Assembly (NCBI GenBank): GCA_031422335.1
Contig: JANOQW010000017.1
Span: 1 to 64,000 of the forward strand
Direction of reading: 5' to 3'
From: Methylotenera_A sp031422335
GTDB lineage: Bacteria > Pseudomonadota > Gammaproteobacteria > Burkholderiales > Methylophilaceae
Length of the DNA stretch: 64,000 nt
Made by a program: the position numbers and the translations under genes. The notes beneath the pieces were generated by a model that had not been told where the DNA came from, did no database searches, and saw nothing but the letters and a program-made list of their open reading frames with translations. Shown in pieces: positions 40,711 through 49,717 of this stretch (position 1 is its first letter; each line of letters starts with the position of its first letter).

Positions 40711-42270
40711 TTATGAATGATAAGCGCGCTCACCATGCTCTGTAGTATCTAAGCCTTCGCGCTCAGATTCTTCAGATACACGTAAACCAATGACCAGATC
40801 GACTATTTTAAGTGCAATGTATGACACCACGGCAGACACCACAATGGCAGTGCCAACAGCCCATAATTGCGCCGTCATTTGTGCGGCAAAGTTGTATTCT
40901 GCAACACCGTTTGCCACGTAATCAACAACGCCAGCGCCACCCAATGCAGGGTTAACAAACACGCCAGTGGCTAGTGCACCAAAAATACCGCCCACTGCGT
41001 GAATGCCAAACACATCTAGCGCATCGTCGTAGTTAAACATATATTTTACTTTTGCAACAAACATATAACAGATAGGTGAAACTAACAAACCAATCACAAT
41101 GGCTGCCATTGGACCAACGAAACCGCAGGCTGGGGTAATCGCGACCAAACCTGCAACTGCACCAGAAGCGGCACCTAACATCGATGGTTTTGATTTATGG
41201 AACCACTCAATAAACATCCAAGAAAGCGTTGCTGCACCTGCTGCAATCATGGTATTTAGGAAAGCTAACGCGGCATAGCCGTTGGCCTCTAAGTTAGAAC
41301 CTGCATTAAAGCCAAACCAACCTACCCACAGTAATGCTGCACCAACCATGGTTAAAGTTAAGCTATGCGGCGTCATTGCTTCTTTGCCGTAACCAATGCG
41401 TTTGCCTAATACTAAACATGCCACTAAACCAGCCACGCCTGCATTAATATGCACCACCGTACCACCTGCAAAATCTAGCGCACCTTTAGCCCACAACCAA
41501 CCTGCATTAGCTAATACCGTATTTAAAGATTCAGCTGTAGTAATTGCATCTGGGCCGTCCCAATACCAGACCATGTGTGCAATTGGTAAGTAAGCAAACG
41601 TAAACCACAACACCATAAACGCTAGTACCGCAGAGAACTTCATACGCTCAGCAAATGCACCGATAATCAATGCTGGTGTAATTGCAGCAAAAGTTAGTTG
41701 GAAAGCCACAAAAATTAACTCTGGAATATAGGCGCCCTTGCTAAAAGTTGCTGCTGCAGATTCTGGCGTAACGCCTGCCAAAAACGCTTTTCCTAAACCA
41801 CCAAAAAACGGGTTGCCTGCGGTAAATGCCACGCTGTAGCCATATAAAACCCACAAAACACCCAGTAGCGAGAATATAGCAAACGTTTGCATCAACACAC
41901 TTAGCATATTTTTTTGGCGTACTAAACCACCGTAAAATAAGCCAAGGCCAGGAATCGCCATCATGGTCACTAGCACGGTAGCGACTACCATCCATGCCGT
42001 ATCACCTTTGTTGATGGGCGTTGGGTTAGCTGCAGGTTCTGTAGCTGGAGCAGCTTCAGCTGCTACTGCTTCAACCGTCGCAGCTGTTGTTTCTACTGCA
42101 GCATCGACCGCACCATCTACAGCACCTTCAACCGCCACGGCGGCATCGGTCACTGATTCTACCGTGGCTACTGCTGCTTCTGCAGTGCTTGCATCACCAG
42201 CTACTGCAAATTGCGTCGCACCCAAGCCTAGCAGCGCAACCAATGATAAAACGGATAAAAATTTCTTCAT
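40711..42270 (-). CDS. amtB: Ammonium transporter AmtB with long Ala-rich N-terminal extension
   Basis: A 519-residue channel, longer than the usual 400-430. Residues 1-24 are a signal peptide (cleavage after AVAG-like VAG region), then about 60 residues rich in Ala, Val, Thr and Glu (TVEAVAAEAAPATEP) precede the first channel helix. The channel has FYGGLVRQKNMLS, the twin-histidine pair in VVHINAGVAGL and FGIHAVGGIFG, and MVWYWDGPDA. GGGGAGATGAA precedes the ATG. It follows glnK by 11 bases; GlnK will gate it. Confidence 0.96.
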   Translation of the reverse strand: MKKFLSVLSLVALLGLGATQFAVAGDASTAEAAVATVESVTDAAVAVEGAVDGAVDAAVETTAATVEAVAAEAAPATEPAANPTPINKGDTAWMVVATVLVTMMAIPGLGLFYGGLVRQKNMLSVLMQTFAIFSLLGVLWVLYGYSVAFTAGNPFFGGLGKAFLAGVTPESAAATFSKGAYIPELIFVAFQLTFAAITPALIIGAFAERMKFSAVLAFMVLWFTFAYLPIAHMVWYWDGPDAITTAESLNTVLANAGWLWAKGALDFAGGTVVHINAGVAGLVACLVLGKRIGYGKEAMTPHSLTLTMVGAALLWVGWFGFNAGSNLEANGYAALAFLNTMIAAGAATLSWMFIEWFHKSKPSMLGAASGAVAGLVAITPACGFVGPMAAIVIGLLVSPICYMFVAKVKYMFNYDDALDVFGIHAVGGIFGALATGVFVNPALGGAGVVDYVANGVAEYNFAAQMTAQLWAVGTAIVVSAVVSYIALKIVDLVIGLRVSEESEREGLDTTEHGERAYHS

Positions 42271-42281
42271 TTCATCTCCCC

Positions 42282-42620
42282 TTATAGCGCTTCCGGACCG
42301 GTTTCACCGGTACGAATTCGATAAACTTGTTGTAAATTAAACACAAAAATTTTGCCATCACCAATTTTTCCAGTGGCGGCAGCTTTTTCAATTGCATCCA
42401 CTACTTGGTCTAACATGTCATCTTTAATGGCAATTTCTAATTTCACTTTTGGCAAAAAATCTACCACGTATTCGGCGCCGCGATACAACTCAGTATGGCC
42501 TTTTTGGCGACCAAAACCTTTTACCTCTGTTACCGTAATGCCTTGCACGCCAATGGCAGACAAAGCTTCACGCACCTCGTCAAGCTTGAATGGCTTGATA
42601 ATTGCGGATACAAATTTCAT
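42282..42620 (-). CDS. glnK: Nitrogen regulatory protein P-II (GlnK)
   Basis: 112 residues. Opening MKFVSAIIKPFKLDEVREAL, T-loop with uridylylated Tyr51 in KGHTELYRGAEYVVDF, and GKIGDGKIFVF with VYRIRTGETG at the end are complete. It senses ATP/ADP and 2-oxoglutarate, blocks AmtB when nitrogen is ample and signals to NtrB or adenylyltransferase. Linkage to amtB points to GlnK rather than GlnB. AGGGGGTAAGCG is the ribosome-binding region; a sigma-54 promoter lies 51 bases upstream. Confidence 0.97.
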   Translation of the reverse strand: MKFVSAIIKPFKLDEVREALSAIGVQGITVTEVKGFGRQKGHTELYRGAEYVVDFLPKVKLEIAIKDDMLDQVVDAIEKAAATGKIGDGKIFVFNLQQVYRIRTGETGPEAL

Positions 42621-42670
42621 CGCTTACCCCCTATCGTTATACTCACAAATATAAATGCTACATTCTGCAT

Positions 42671-42687
42671 TAGCAAAGCGCGTGCCA
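42671..42687 (-). promoter_or_regulatory. Sigma-54 promoter of glnK-amtB
   Basis: On the minus strand TGGCACG-CGCT-TTGCTA matches the -24/-12 consensus (TGGCACG-N4-TTGCW) perfectly. Placement 51 bases before glnK fits NtrC-activated transcription in nitrogen shortage. No clear NtrC site was recognised in the AT-rich sequence upstream to 42790. Confidence 0.92.
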
Positions 42688-42796
42688 ACAAAATTAATGT
42701 TTATAATCAATAATTTAACTAATTATTCAAGCATGTTCATTTTGTGAAATAGTCGCTAAAATCTGCTAAACTGCTCAAAAGTGAAGAGGAAATGCC

Positions 42797-43033
42797 ATGT
42801 TTAATACCGATAAAATTAACGAAATATCTAATAAAATCAATGACATGATTAAAAATAGTCCATTGGCAGATATTGAAAAGAACGTAAATGCACTAATTAA
42901 GGGCGCGTTCACCAAAATGGAGCTTGTTTCGCGTGAAGAGTTTGATGTGCAAGCGGAAGTGCTACGCAACACACGCGAAAAACTGGCTAAATTAGAGGCT
43001 AAACTGGCAGAATTAGAAGCTAAAGCCAAATAA
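42797..43033 (+). CDS. ubiK: UbiK (YqiC-type) ubiquinone-biosynthesis accessory factor
   Basis: 78 residues, the membrane-fusogenic BMFP family. N-terminal amphipathic helix (KINEISNKINDMIKNSP), VSREEFDVQAEVLRNTREKL with a C-terminal coiled coil (LAKLEAKLAELEAKAK) that trimerises. It assists aerobic ubiquinone synthesis with UbiJ. AGAGGAAATGCC lies before the ATG. Its stop codon abuts the ATG of comM (TAAATG), so the two are translated together. Confidence 0.93.
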   Translation: MFNTDKINEISNKINDMIKNSPLADIEKNVNALIKGAFTKMELVSREEFDVQAEVLRNTREKLAKLEAKLAELEAKAK

Positions 43034-44539
43034 ATGTCATTGGCCGTGCTTTACAGCCGCGCGCTTAGCGGCATGGATGCGCCCGAAGTGGTGGTAGAAG
43101 TGCACCTTGCCAATGGCTTGCCGCAATTTACCATCGTTGGCCTGCCCGAGGCTGAAGTAAAAGAAAGTAAAGACCGCGTGCGTGCGGCCATTCAAACTGC
43201 GCAGTTTGAGTTCCCCGCACGCCGTATCACGGTTAACCTTGCGCCTGCCGATTTACCTAAAGAAAGTGGCCGTTACGATTTACCCATTGCATTAGGCATT
43301 TTGGCAGCCAGCGGGCAAATCCCAAGCGAGCCATTGGCCCGCTACGAAATCGCTGGCGAGCTAGCACTCACGGGTGAGTTGCGGCCAATTCGCGGCGCGC
43401 TGGCCATGACGTATCACATGCAGCATAAAACAAAAGGCAGCAAGCGCGCTTTTATTCTGCCCCATTTAAGTGCACAAGAAGCCAGCTTGGTAAAAGACGC
43501 GATTATCTACCCCGCCAATTCTTTGCTAGAAGTTTGTGCGCATTTAAGCGGTCACACTGCGCTCAACCAGTATGAATCTACTACGCAATTTCAAAATATT
43601 GCTTATGCAGATTTTAATGAAGTGAAAAGTCAATCTCAGGCCAAACGTGCACTAGAAATTGCCGCAGCGGGCGGCCACAGCGTGCTGATGAGCGGTCCGC
43701 CCGGCACTGGCAAAAGTATGCTGGCGGCTCGTTTTGCAGGTATTTTGCCCAGCATGACAGAACATGAAGCGCTAGAAAGCGCCGCGATTCAATCACTCAA
43801 CGGTAATTACAAGCTCGAAAACTGGAAACGTCGCCCTTTTAGAAGTCCACATCACACCGCGTCTGGTGTGGCCTTGGTGGGCGGTGGCGGGATTCCGCGG
43901 CCTGGTGAAATTTCGTTGGCACACCATGGCGTGTTGTTTTTAGATGAGCTGCCAGAATTTGACAGAAAAGTACTAGAAGTACTGCGCGAGCCGCTAGAAA
44001 GTGGAAAAATCACCATTAGCCGGGCGGCGCGGCAGGCGGATTTCCCCGCATCGTTTCAACTACTCGCCGCCATGAACCCCTGCCCGTGCGGCTATTTGGG
44101 GCATTTTAATAACAAATGCCGTTGCACGCCCGATAATGTGGCGCGCTACAAAGCCAAAATTTCTGGCCCACTTTTGGATAGAATCGACTTACTTATTACA
44201 GTACCCGCACTAAAAGAAGATGAATTAACAGCTGCCGCTGACGCAGAAAATAGTGATGCGATTCGTGACCGTGTAGAAGCTGCGCGCGAAATTCAATTAA
44301 GACGTCAAGGCAAAGCCAATTTTGCACTTGGCAGCTTAGAAATCGACCAATTTTGCCAACCTGATGAAGCTGGCATGGATTTGTTAAAAGCCGCCATCTC
44401 TAAATTAAACCTGTCCGCCCGCGCCTATCACCGCATTTTAAAAGTCGCCAGAACCATTGCCGATTTAACGGGTGATACCGCAATAAAACCCACACACATT
44501 GCCGAGGCGGTGCAATATCGGCGTGGCGATTACAACTGA
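43034..44539 (+). CDS. comM: YifB/ComM-family AAA+ ATPase (magnesium-chelatase-like)
   Basis: A 501-residue helicase-like ATPase needed in some species for branch migration in natural transformation. N-terminal Lon-like part (GLPQFTIVGLPEAEVKESKDR), Walker A GPPGTGKSMLA, Walker B VLFLDELPEF, sensor AAMNPCPCGYLG with the C-terminal zinc-like CRCTPDNVARYK, and the C-terminal LSARAYHRILKVARTIADL. With the pilus genes at 58675 on, it fits a potentially competent organism. ubiK-comM operon. Confidence 0.95.
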   Translation: MSLAVLYSRALSGMDAPEVVVEVHLANGLPQFTIVGLPEAEVKESKDRVRAAIQTAQFEFPARRITVNLAPADLPKESGRYDLPIALGILAASGQIPSEPLARYEIAGELALTGELRPIRGALAMTYHMQHKTKGSKRAFILPHLSAQEASLVKDAIIYPANSLLEVCAHLSGHTALNQYESTTQFQNIAYADFNEVKSQSQAKRALEIAAAGGHSVLMSGPPGTGKSMLAARFAGILPSMTEHEALESAAIQSLNGNYKLENWKRRPFRSPHHTASGVALVGGGGIPRPGEISLAHHGVLFLDELPEFDRKVLEVLREPLESGKITISRAARQADFPASFQLLAAMNPCPCGYLGHFNNKCRCTPDNVARYKAKISGPLLDRIDLLITVPALKEDELTAAADAENSDAIRDRVEAAREIQLRRQGKANFALGSLEIDQFCQPDEAGMDLLKAAISKLNLSARAYHRILKVARTIADLTGDTAIKPTHIAEAVQYRRGDYN

Positions 44540-44638
44540 ATAAGCATTGATACGTTTGTTCATTTAAACTACTTTGTTGCTTGAATCTAATAGCATTCAT
44601 ATTTGTTTATAATACAAAGCTTAAAGTGAAGGCAAACT

Positions 44639-45808
44639 ATGCAAGCTGATTCTCAATCAAAATTATCTACTCAATCAAGCTCTGAGTTGCCAGCAGATAA
44701 CTTATTGCCATCAAACGATGCCATGCAAGTGAGAAATGTAGCATTACTCATCATTTCTACCCTTGCAGTTATTTTTACATTGGAATGGGCGCAGAGTTTT
44801 ATTATTACCGTGTTGCTAGGTGCACTTCTAGCTTACGCATTAAACCCATTGGTGATCAAGCTAGAAAGTATTAAAGTACATCGTTTTATTGGTGCGTCTT
44901 TCATTATCATCGCTTTGGTGGCTGGCATCATCTTTTCTGGTTACGCGTTACGCGGTCAAGTGCAGTCAATTATTTCAATCTTACCTGAAGCTGCAATCAA
45001 GCTGACATCTGGCATGGCAGTAAAGCGTGGTGACCCATTGAGCAGTATGCAAAAAGTACAGATAGCGGCGAATCAAGTTGAAACGGCGGCTAGTTCAGTT
45101 GAAAACAACCTTAAGACTAAAAAAAAGCCAGTCATGCGCGTGGTTGTAGAAGAGCCTAAATTTAAAATTGGTGATTTTCTTTGGCGCGGTTCTTTAGGCG
45201 TATTCGGATTTATTGCAGAATCCATCACCATGATTTTTCTCGCTTACTTTTTCCTGCTGTCTGGTGACACCTTCAAACGTAAGCTGGTTAAAATTACTGG
45301 CCCTTCGCTAACACGTAAAAAAATTACCGTCAATATACTCATTGATATCAACAACTCTATTCAAGGCTATCTGTTTATGTTGTTAATCACTAATATAGTT
45401 GTGGGCGCTTTATCTTGGGCGGTATTTCGCGCGCTGGGGTTAGAAAATGCTGGTGCATGGGCAGTTGCGGCAGGGTTTCTGCACATTGTGCCTTATTTTG
45501 GTCCGCTTGCAACAGCTGCAGCCACTGGCATGGCCGCTTACATGCAATTTGATTCTATATTAATGGCGTTATCAGTTGCAGGGGCGTCTATCGTTATCGC
45601 CACTGTAATAGGCGTATTTATTACCACTTGGATGACAGGCCGCATTGCCAAAATGAACTCCGCCGCAGTTTTTATTGCGCTTATCTTTTTTTCTTGGTTG
45701 TGGGGGCTGTGGGGCATGCTGCTTGGCATACCCGTCATCGTCATTTTAAAAGTGATTTGTGAGCATATAGAACACTTACAGCCCATTGCCGAATTGCTGG
45801 GAGAATAA
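44639..45808 (+). CDS. AI-2E/PerM-family transporter
   Basis: A 389-residue membrane protein with the family plan: two N-terminal helices (VALLIISTLAVIFTLEW, IITVLLGALLAYALNPLV), a soluble middle with amphipathic coil, and a cluster of helices ending GLWGMLLGIPVIVILKV, the conserved C-terminal signature. GAHFLHIVPYFGP-like motif is present as AGFLHIVPYFGPLATA. Substrate uncertain in this family (AI-2, permease-like, or Na+/H+ exchange). A TATAAT at 44608-44613 may be its -10 box. Confidence 0.9.
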   Translation: MQADSQSKLSTQSSSELPADNLLPSNDAMQVRNVALLIISTLAVIFTLEWAQSFIITVLLGALLAYALNPLVIKLESIKVHRFIGASFIIIALVAGIIFSGYALRGQVQSIISILPEAAIKLTSGMAVKRGDPLSSMQKVQIAANQVETAASSVENNLKTKKKPVMRVVVEEPKFKIGDFLWRGSLGVFGFIAESITMIFLAYFFLLSGDTFKRKLVKITGPSLTRKKITVNILIDINNSIQGYLFMLLITNIVVGALSWAVFRALGLENAGAWAVAAGFLHIVPYFGPLATAAATGMAAYMQFDSILMALSVAGASIVIATVIGVFITTWMTGRIAKMNSAAVFIALIFFSWLWGLWGMLLGIPVIVILKVICEHIEHLQPIAELLGE

Positions 45809-45955
45809 TGTGCTTTAAAACAAGATGGCTTCAAGTTCAAAGTGCATCAAATAGTACTGCAATTGGCTTCACTTTAGTTGTTTTGCAATAGAAATGAAAC
45901 GGTTGCAACATGGTAAAATAAAGCATTATTAGCTAATTGATTCAAATTTCACTTA

Positions 45956-48900
45956 ATGCAATCTGCAACAGAAATTAAACTTCGTGAGCTACTAGCTCAA
46001 CGTATTCTCATTTTAGATGGTGCGATGGGCACCATGATTCAGCAATATAAGCTGACCGAGGCGGATTATCGCGGTGCGCGTTTTGTCGATTTTAAAGCGC
46101 CAGCTGGCCAGCGCGAGCTATTTGTTAAGGGCAATAACGAGCTATTAAGCCTAACCCAGCCGCATATTATTCAAGAAATTCACGAGCAATATTTGGCCGC
46201 AGGCGCCGATATTATTGAAACCAATACCTTCGGCGCGACCAGCGTGGCGCAAGATGATTACCACATGGCGTATTTGGTGCATGAGATGAATGTGCAATCT
46301 GCCAAGCTCGCCCGCGCTGCATGCGATAAATACAGCACGCCTGATAAGCCACGCTTTGTGGCGGGCGCGCTTGGGCCAACGCCAAAAACTGCCAGCATCT
46401 CGCCTGACGTAAACGACCCCGCTGCGCGTAATGTGAGTTTTGACCAGTTAGTGAACGCTTACTTAGCGCAAACGCGTGCCTTGGTAGAAGGTGGCGCGCA
46501 TATTTTAATGGTCGAAACCATATTCGATACGCTCAATTGCAAAGCCGCTTTATTTGCCATTGATATGTTTTTTGATGAGGTTGGCTACACCTTGCCGTTG
46601 ATGATTTCTGGCACGGTGACCGATGCATCAGGGCGTATTTTATCTGGCCAAACAGTGACGGCATTTTGGAACTCGATTCGCCATGCCAAGCCGCTCACTG
46701 TTGGCTTAAACTGCGCGCTAGGCGCGACGCTGATGCGGCCGTATGCGCAAGAATTAAGCAATATTGCTGATACGTTTGTGTGCATTTACCCGAATGCTGG
46801 GCTGCCTAATCCGATGAGTGACACGGGTTTTGACGAAACGCCCGATGTCACATCTAGCTTAGTGAAAGAGTTTGCCAATAGTGGTTTTATTAATATTGCA
46901 GGCGGTTGTTGCGGAACCACCCCTAGTCATATCAAGGCTATCGCAGATAGCCTTGCTTTTATCATGCCGCGTACCATACCCGAGGTACCAATATCCATGC
47001 GCCTTGCAGGGCTTGAGCCATTTATCGTCGATGAAAGCTCATTATTCGTTAACGTCGGTGAGCGTACCAATGTCACTGGCTCTAAAGCCTTCGCGCGGCT
47101 AATTATTAACGAACAATATGATGAAGCGCTCTCGGTGGCGCGCCAACAGGTGGAAAACGGCGCGCAAGTCATTGACATTAACATGGATGAAGGCATGTTG
47201 GATGCCGTCAAAGCCATGACGCATTTTTTGAATTTAATCGCCAGCGAGCCAGATATCGCCCGCGTGCCAGTGATGATTGATTCATCCAAATGGTCTGTCA
47301 TCGAGGCTGGGCTTAAATGCGTGCAAGGCAAAGCGATTGTCAATTCCATCTCGATGAAAGAAGGCGAAGCCGAATTTTTACGCCAAGCCAAATTATGCCG
47401 CCGTTATGGCGCAGCGGTCATCGTGATGGCGTTTGACGAAAAAGGTCAGGCTGATACGTTTGCGCGCAAGACGGAAATTTGTAAACGTGCTTATGATTTA
47501 CTGGTCAGTAGAGGCTTCCCGCCAGAAGATATTATTTTTGACCCGAATATTTTCGCGATTGCCACGGGCATAGAAGAACACAACAATTACGCAGTGGACT
47601 TTATTGAGGCCACACGCTGGATTAAGCAAAACTTGCCGCACGCCAAAATTTCGGGTGGCGTGAGTAACGTCAGCTTTAGCTTCCGCGGCAACGACCCCGC
47701 GCGCGAGGCGATTCACACCGTATTTTTGTATCACGCAATCAAAGCGGGTATGACAATGGGCATTGTGAATGCGGGCATGATGGGCATTTACGATGATCTC
47801 TCAGCTGAGCTAAAAGAGCGTGTGGAAGACGTGGTTTTAAACCGCCGGGATGATGCGACTGAGCGCATGATTGAAATTGCTGGCACCTTAGTGGCAGGTG
47901 GCAAAAAAGAAGCTGCTACGCTGGAATGGCGTGGCTCCGCCGAGCAACCAATTAGCGTAAATAAACGCCTAGAACACGCCATGGTGCATGGCATTACCGA
48001 TTTTATTGTAGAAGATACCGAAGAAGCGCGCGCGGCGTTTGTAAAATCGGGTGGACGCCCGATTCATGTGATTGAAGGCCCGCTGATGGACGGTATGAAC
48101 GTGGTCGGCGATTTGTTTGGCCAAGGTAAAATGTTTCTGCCACAAGTGGTGAAGTCTGCGCGGGTGATGAAAACTGCGGTTGCGCACTTAATTCCGTTTA
48201 TTGAGGCAGAAAAAGCGGCGGATGAGGCTAGAACAGGCATAGTTTCTAAGCCAAAAGGCAAAATGGTGATTGCGACGGTGAAAGGCGATGTGCACGACAT
48301 CGGCAAAAATATCGTCAGTGTGGTGTTGCAATGTAACAATTTTGAGGTGGTGAACATGGGCGTTATGGTGCCAGCGGCAGAGATTTTAGCCATGGCCAAG
48401 GCTGAGAATGCCGATATTATTGGCTTAAGCGGTTTGATTACGCCTAGCTTGGAGGAAATGACGCATATTGCCAAAGAAATGCAACGTGATCCTTATTTTG
48501 CAAAGGCGCAAACACCACTGTTGATTGGCGGCGCCACTTGCTCACGTGCGCACACCGCAGTCAAAATCGCACCGTATTACGATGGCCCAATTGTCTATGT
48601 GCCAGATGCTTCTAGAAGCGTTTCGGTGATGCAAAATTTGCTTACGCCTGAGACGCGCGGCGCCTATTTGGCTGAGATTCAGGCCGATTACGCTAAAGCG
48701 CGCGAGCAACACGCTAATAAAAAAGGCGTGCCAATGCTCACTATTGTCGATGCACGCGCCAATAAATCTAAATTGAGTTTTGCGGGCGAATTTGCGCCTG
48801 TAAAGCCCAAATTTATTGGTCGCCGCGTGTTTAAAAATATCGATTTAAGCTTAATCGCTAAATACATCGATTGGTCTCCATTCTTCCAAACTTGGGATTT

Positions 48901-49717
48901 AGCAGGTGCTTACCCCGCCATTTTGAAAGATAAAGTAGTCGGCGAAGCCGCGACAAAAGTGTTTGCCGAGGCGCAAGCCATGTTAAAAAAAATCATTGAT
49001 GGGCGTTGGCTAACCGCCAATGGCGTGATTGCACTGCAACCCGCCAATACAGTGAATGATGACGATATTGAAATTTATACTGATGACACGCGCAGCCAAG
49101 TGGCATTTACTTATTACGGCATGCGCCAGCAAGCGGTAAAACCCGTGATTGATGGTGTGGCTAGACCAAACCAATGTTTAAGCGACTTTATTGCGCCCAA
49201 AGACGTGGCAGACGACTATGTAGGTTTATTTGCCGTGACTGGCGGTTTAGGTACTGAAAAAATCGAAAAACGCTTCGCAGATGCCAACGATGATTTTAGC
49301 GGTATTATGTTTAAATCGCTTGCAGACCGCTTAGCTGAAGCCTTTGCTGAATACATGCACGAACGCGTCCGTACCGATTTTTGGGGCTATGCAAGCAATG
49401 AGCAACTAGCAGTTGATGCGCTAATTAAAGAAGAATACCTTGGCATCCGTCCTGCGCCTGGCTACCCAGCCTGCCCAGACCATACGGTTAAGGCCGATAT
49501 GTTCCACTTTCTGCAATGCGATGAAATTGATATGCAGCTCACAGATTCATTTGCCATGATGCCAGCCGCTGCAGTTTCGGGCTTCTATTTGGCGCATAAA
49601 CAAGCTAAATATTTCAGCGTGGATAAAATTGGAGTTGACCAATTAGAAGACATGGCAAAACGTAGAAACCTGCCGAAAGAATATTTAGAGCGCTGGCTCG
49701 CGCCGAATTTAGGATAA
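45956..49717 (+). CDS. metH: Cobalamin-dependent methionine synthase
   Basis: A 1253-residue enzyme transferring a methyl group from methyltetrahydrofolate to homocysteine. Modules in order: homocysteine-binding barrel with zinc cysteines in VGLNCALGA and AGGCCGTTP; folate barrel from about residue 360 (VNVGERTNVTGS, GVSNVSFSFRGN); B12 module with DVHDIGKNIV around residue 780; and the SAM reactivation domain (RPAPGYPACPDHT). Length is normal (E. coli 1227). Translation starts at ATG without a clear SD and no B12 riboswitch was seen in 45809-45955. Overlaps mpl by one base. Confidence 0.98.
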   Translation: MQSATEIKLRELLAQRILILDGAMGTMIQQYKLTEADYRGARFVDFKAPAGQRELFVKGNNELLSLTQPHIIQEIHEQYLAAGADIIETNTFGATSVAQDDYHMAYLVHEMNVQSAKLARAACDKYSTPDKPRFVAGALGPTPKTASISPDVNDPAARNVSFDQLVNAYLAQTRALVEGGAHILMVETIFDTLNCKAALFAIDMFFDEVGYTLPLMISGTVTDASGRILSGQTVTAFWNSIRHAKPLTVGLNCALGATLMRPYAQELSNIADTFVCIYPNAGLPNPMSDTGFDETPDVTSSLVKEFANSGFINIAGGCCGTTPSHIKAIADSLAFIMPRTIPEVPISMRLAGLEPFIVDESSLFVNVGERTNVTGSKAFARLIINEQYDEALSVARQQVENGAQVIDINMDEGMLDAVKAMTHFLNLIASEPDIARVPVMIDSSKWSVIEAGLKCVQGKAIVNSISMKEGEAEFLRQAKLCRRYGAAVIVMAFDEKGQADTFARKTEICKRAYDLLVSRGFPPEDIIFDPNIFAIATGIEEHNNYAVDFIEATRWIKQNLPHAKISGGVSNVSFSFRGNDPAREAIHTVFLYHAIKAGMTMGIVNAGMMGIYDDLSAELKERVEDVVLNRRDDATERMIEIAGTLVAGGKKEAATLEWRGSAEQPISVNKRLEHAMVHGITDFIVEDTEEARAAFVKSGGRPIHVIEGPLMDGMNVVGDLFGQGKMFLPQVVKSARVMKTAVAHLIPFIEAEKAADEARTGIVSKPKGKMVIATVKGDVHDIGKNIVSVVLQCNNFEVVNMGVMVPAAEILAMAKAENADIIGLSGLITPSLEEMTHIAKEMQRDPYFAKAQTPLLIGGATCSRAHTAVKIAPYYDGPIVYVPDASRSVSVMQNLLTPETRGAYLAEIQADYAKAREQHANKKGVPMLTIVDARANKSKLSFAGEFAPVKPKFIGRRVFKNIDLSLIAKYIDWSPFFQTWDLAGAYPAILKDKVVGEAATKVFAEAQAMLKKIIDGRWLTANGVIALQPANTVNDDDIEIYTDDTRSQVAFTYYGMRQQAVKPVIDGVARPNQCLSDFIAPKDVADDYVGLFAVTGGLGTEKIEKRFADANDDFSGIMFKSLADRLAEAFAEYMHERVRTDFWGYASNEQLAVDALIKEEYLGIRPAPGYPACPDHTVKADMFHFLQCDEIDMQLTDSFAMMPAAAVSGFYLAHKQAKYFSVDKIGVDQLEDMAKRRNLPKEYLERWLAPNLG
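46985..47012 (+). repeat. Hairpin-repeat-like segment inside metH
   Basis: ACCAATATCCATGCGCC followed by TTGCAGGGC matches 21 of 22 positions of the repeat's loop and right arm. It encodes ISMRLAGLE at a place where other MetH proteins have a conserved RLSGLEP, so the peptide is native and the match may be coincidental or reflect codon choice. Confidence 0.35.

Noticed and set aside
45809..45955. Cobalamin riboswitch upstream of metH
   Set aside because: Too short and lacking the B12-box sequence.
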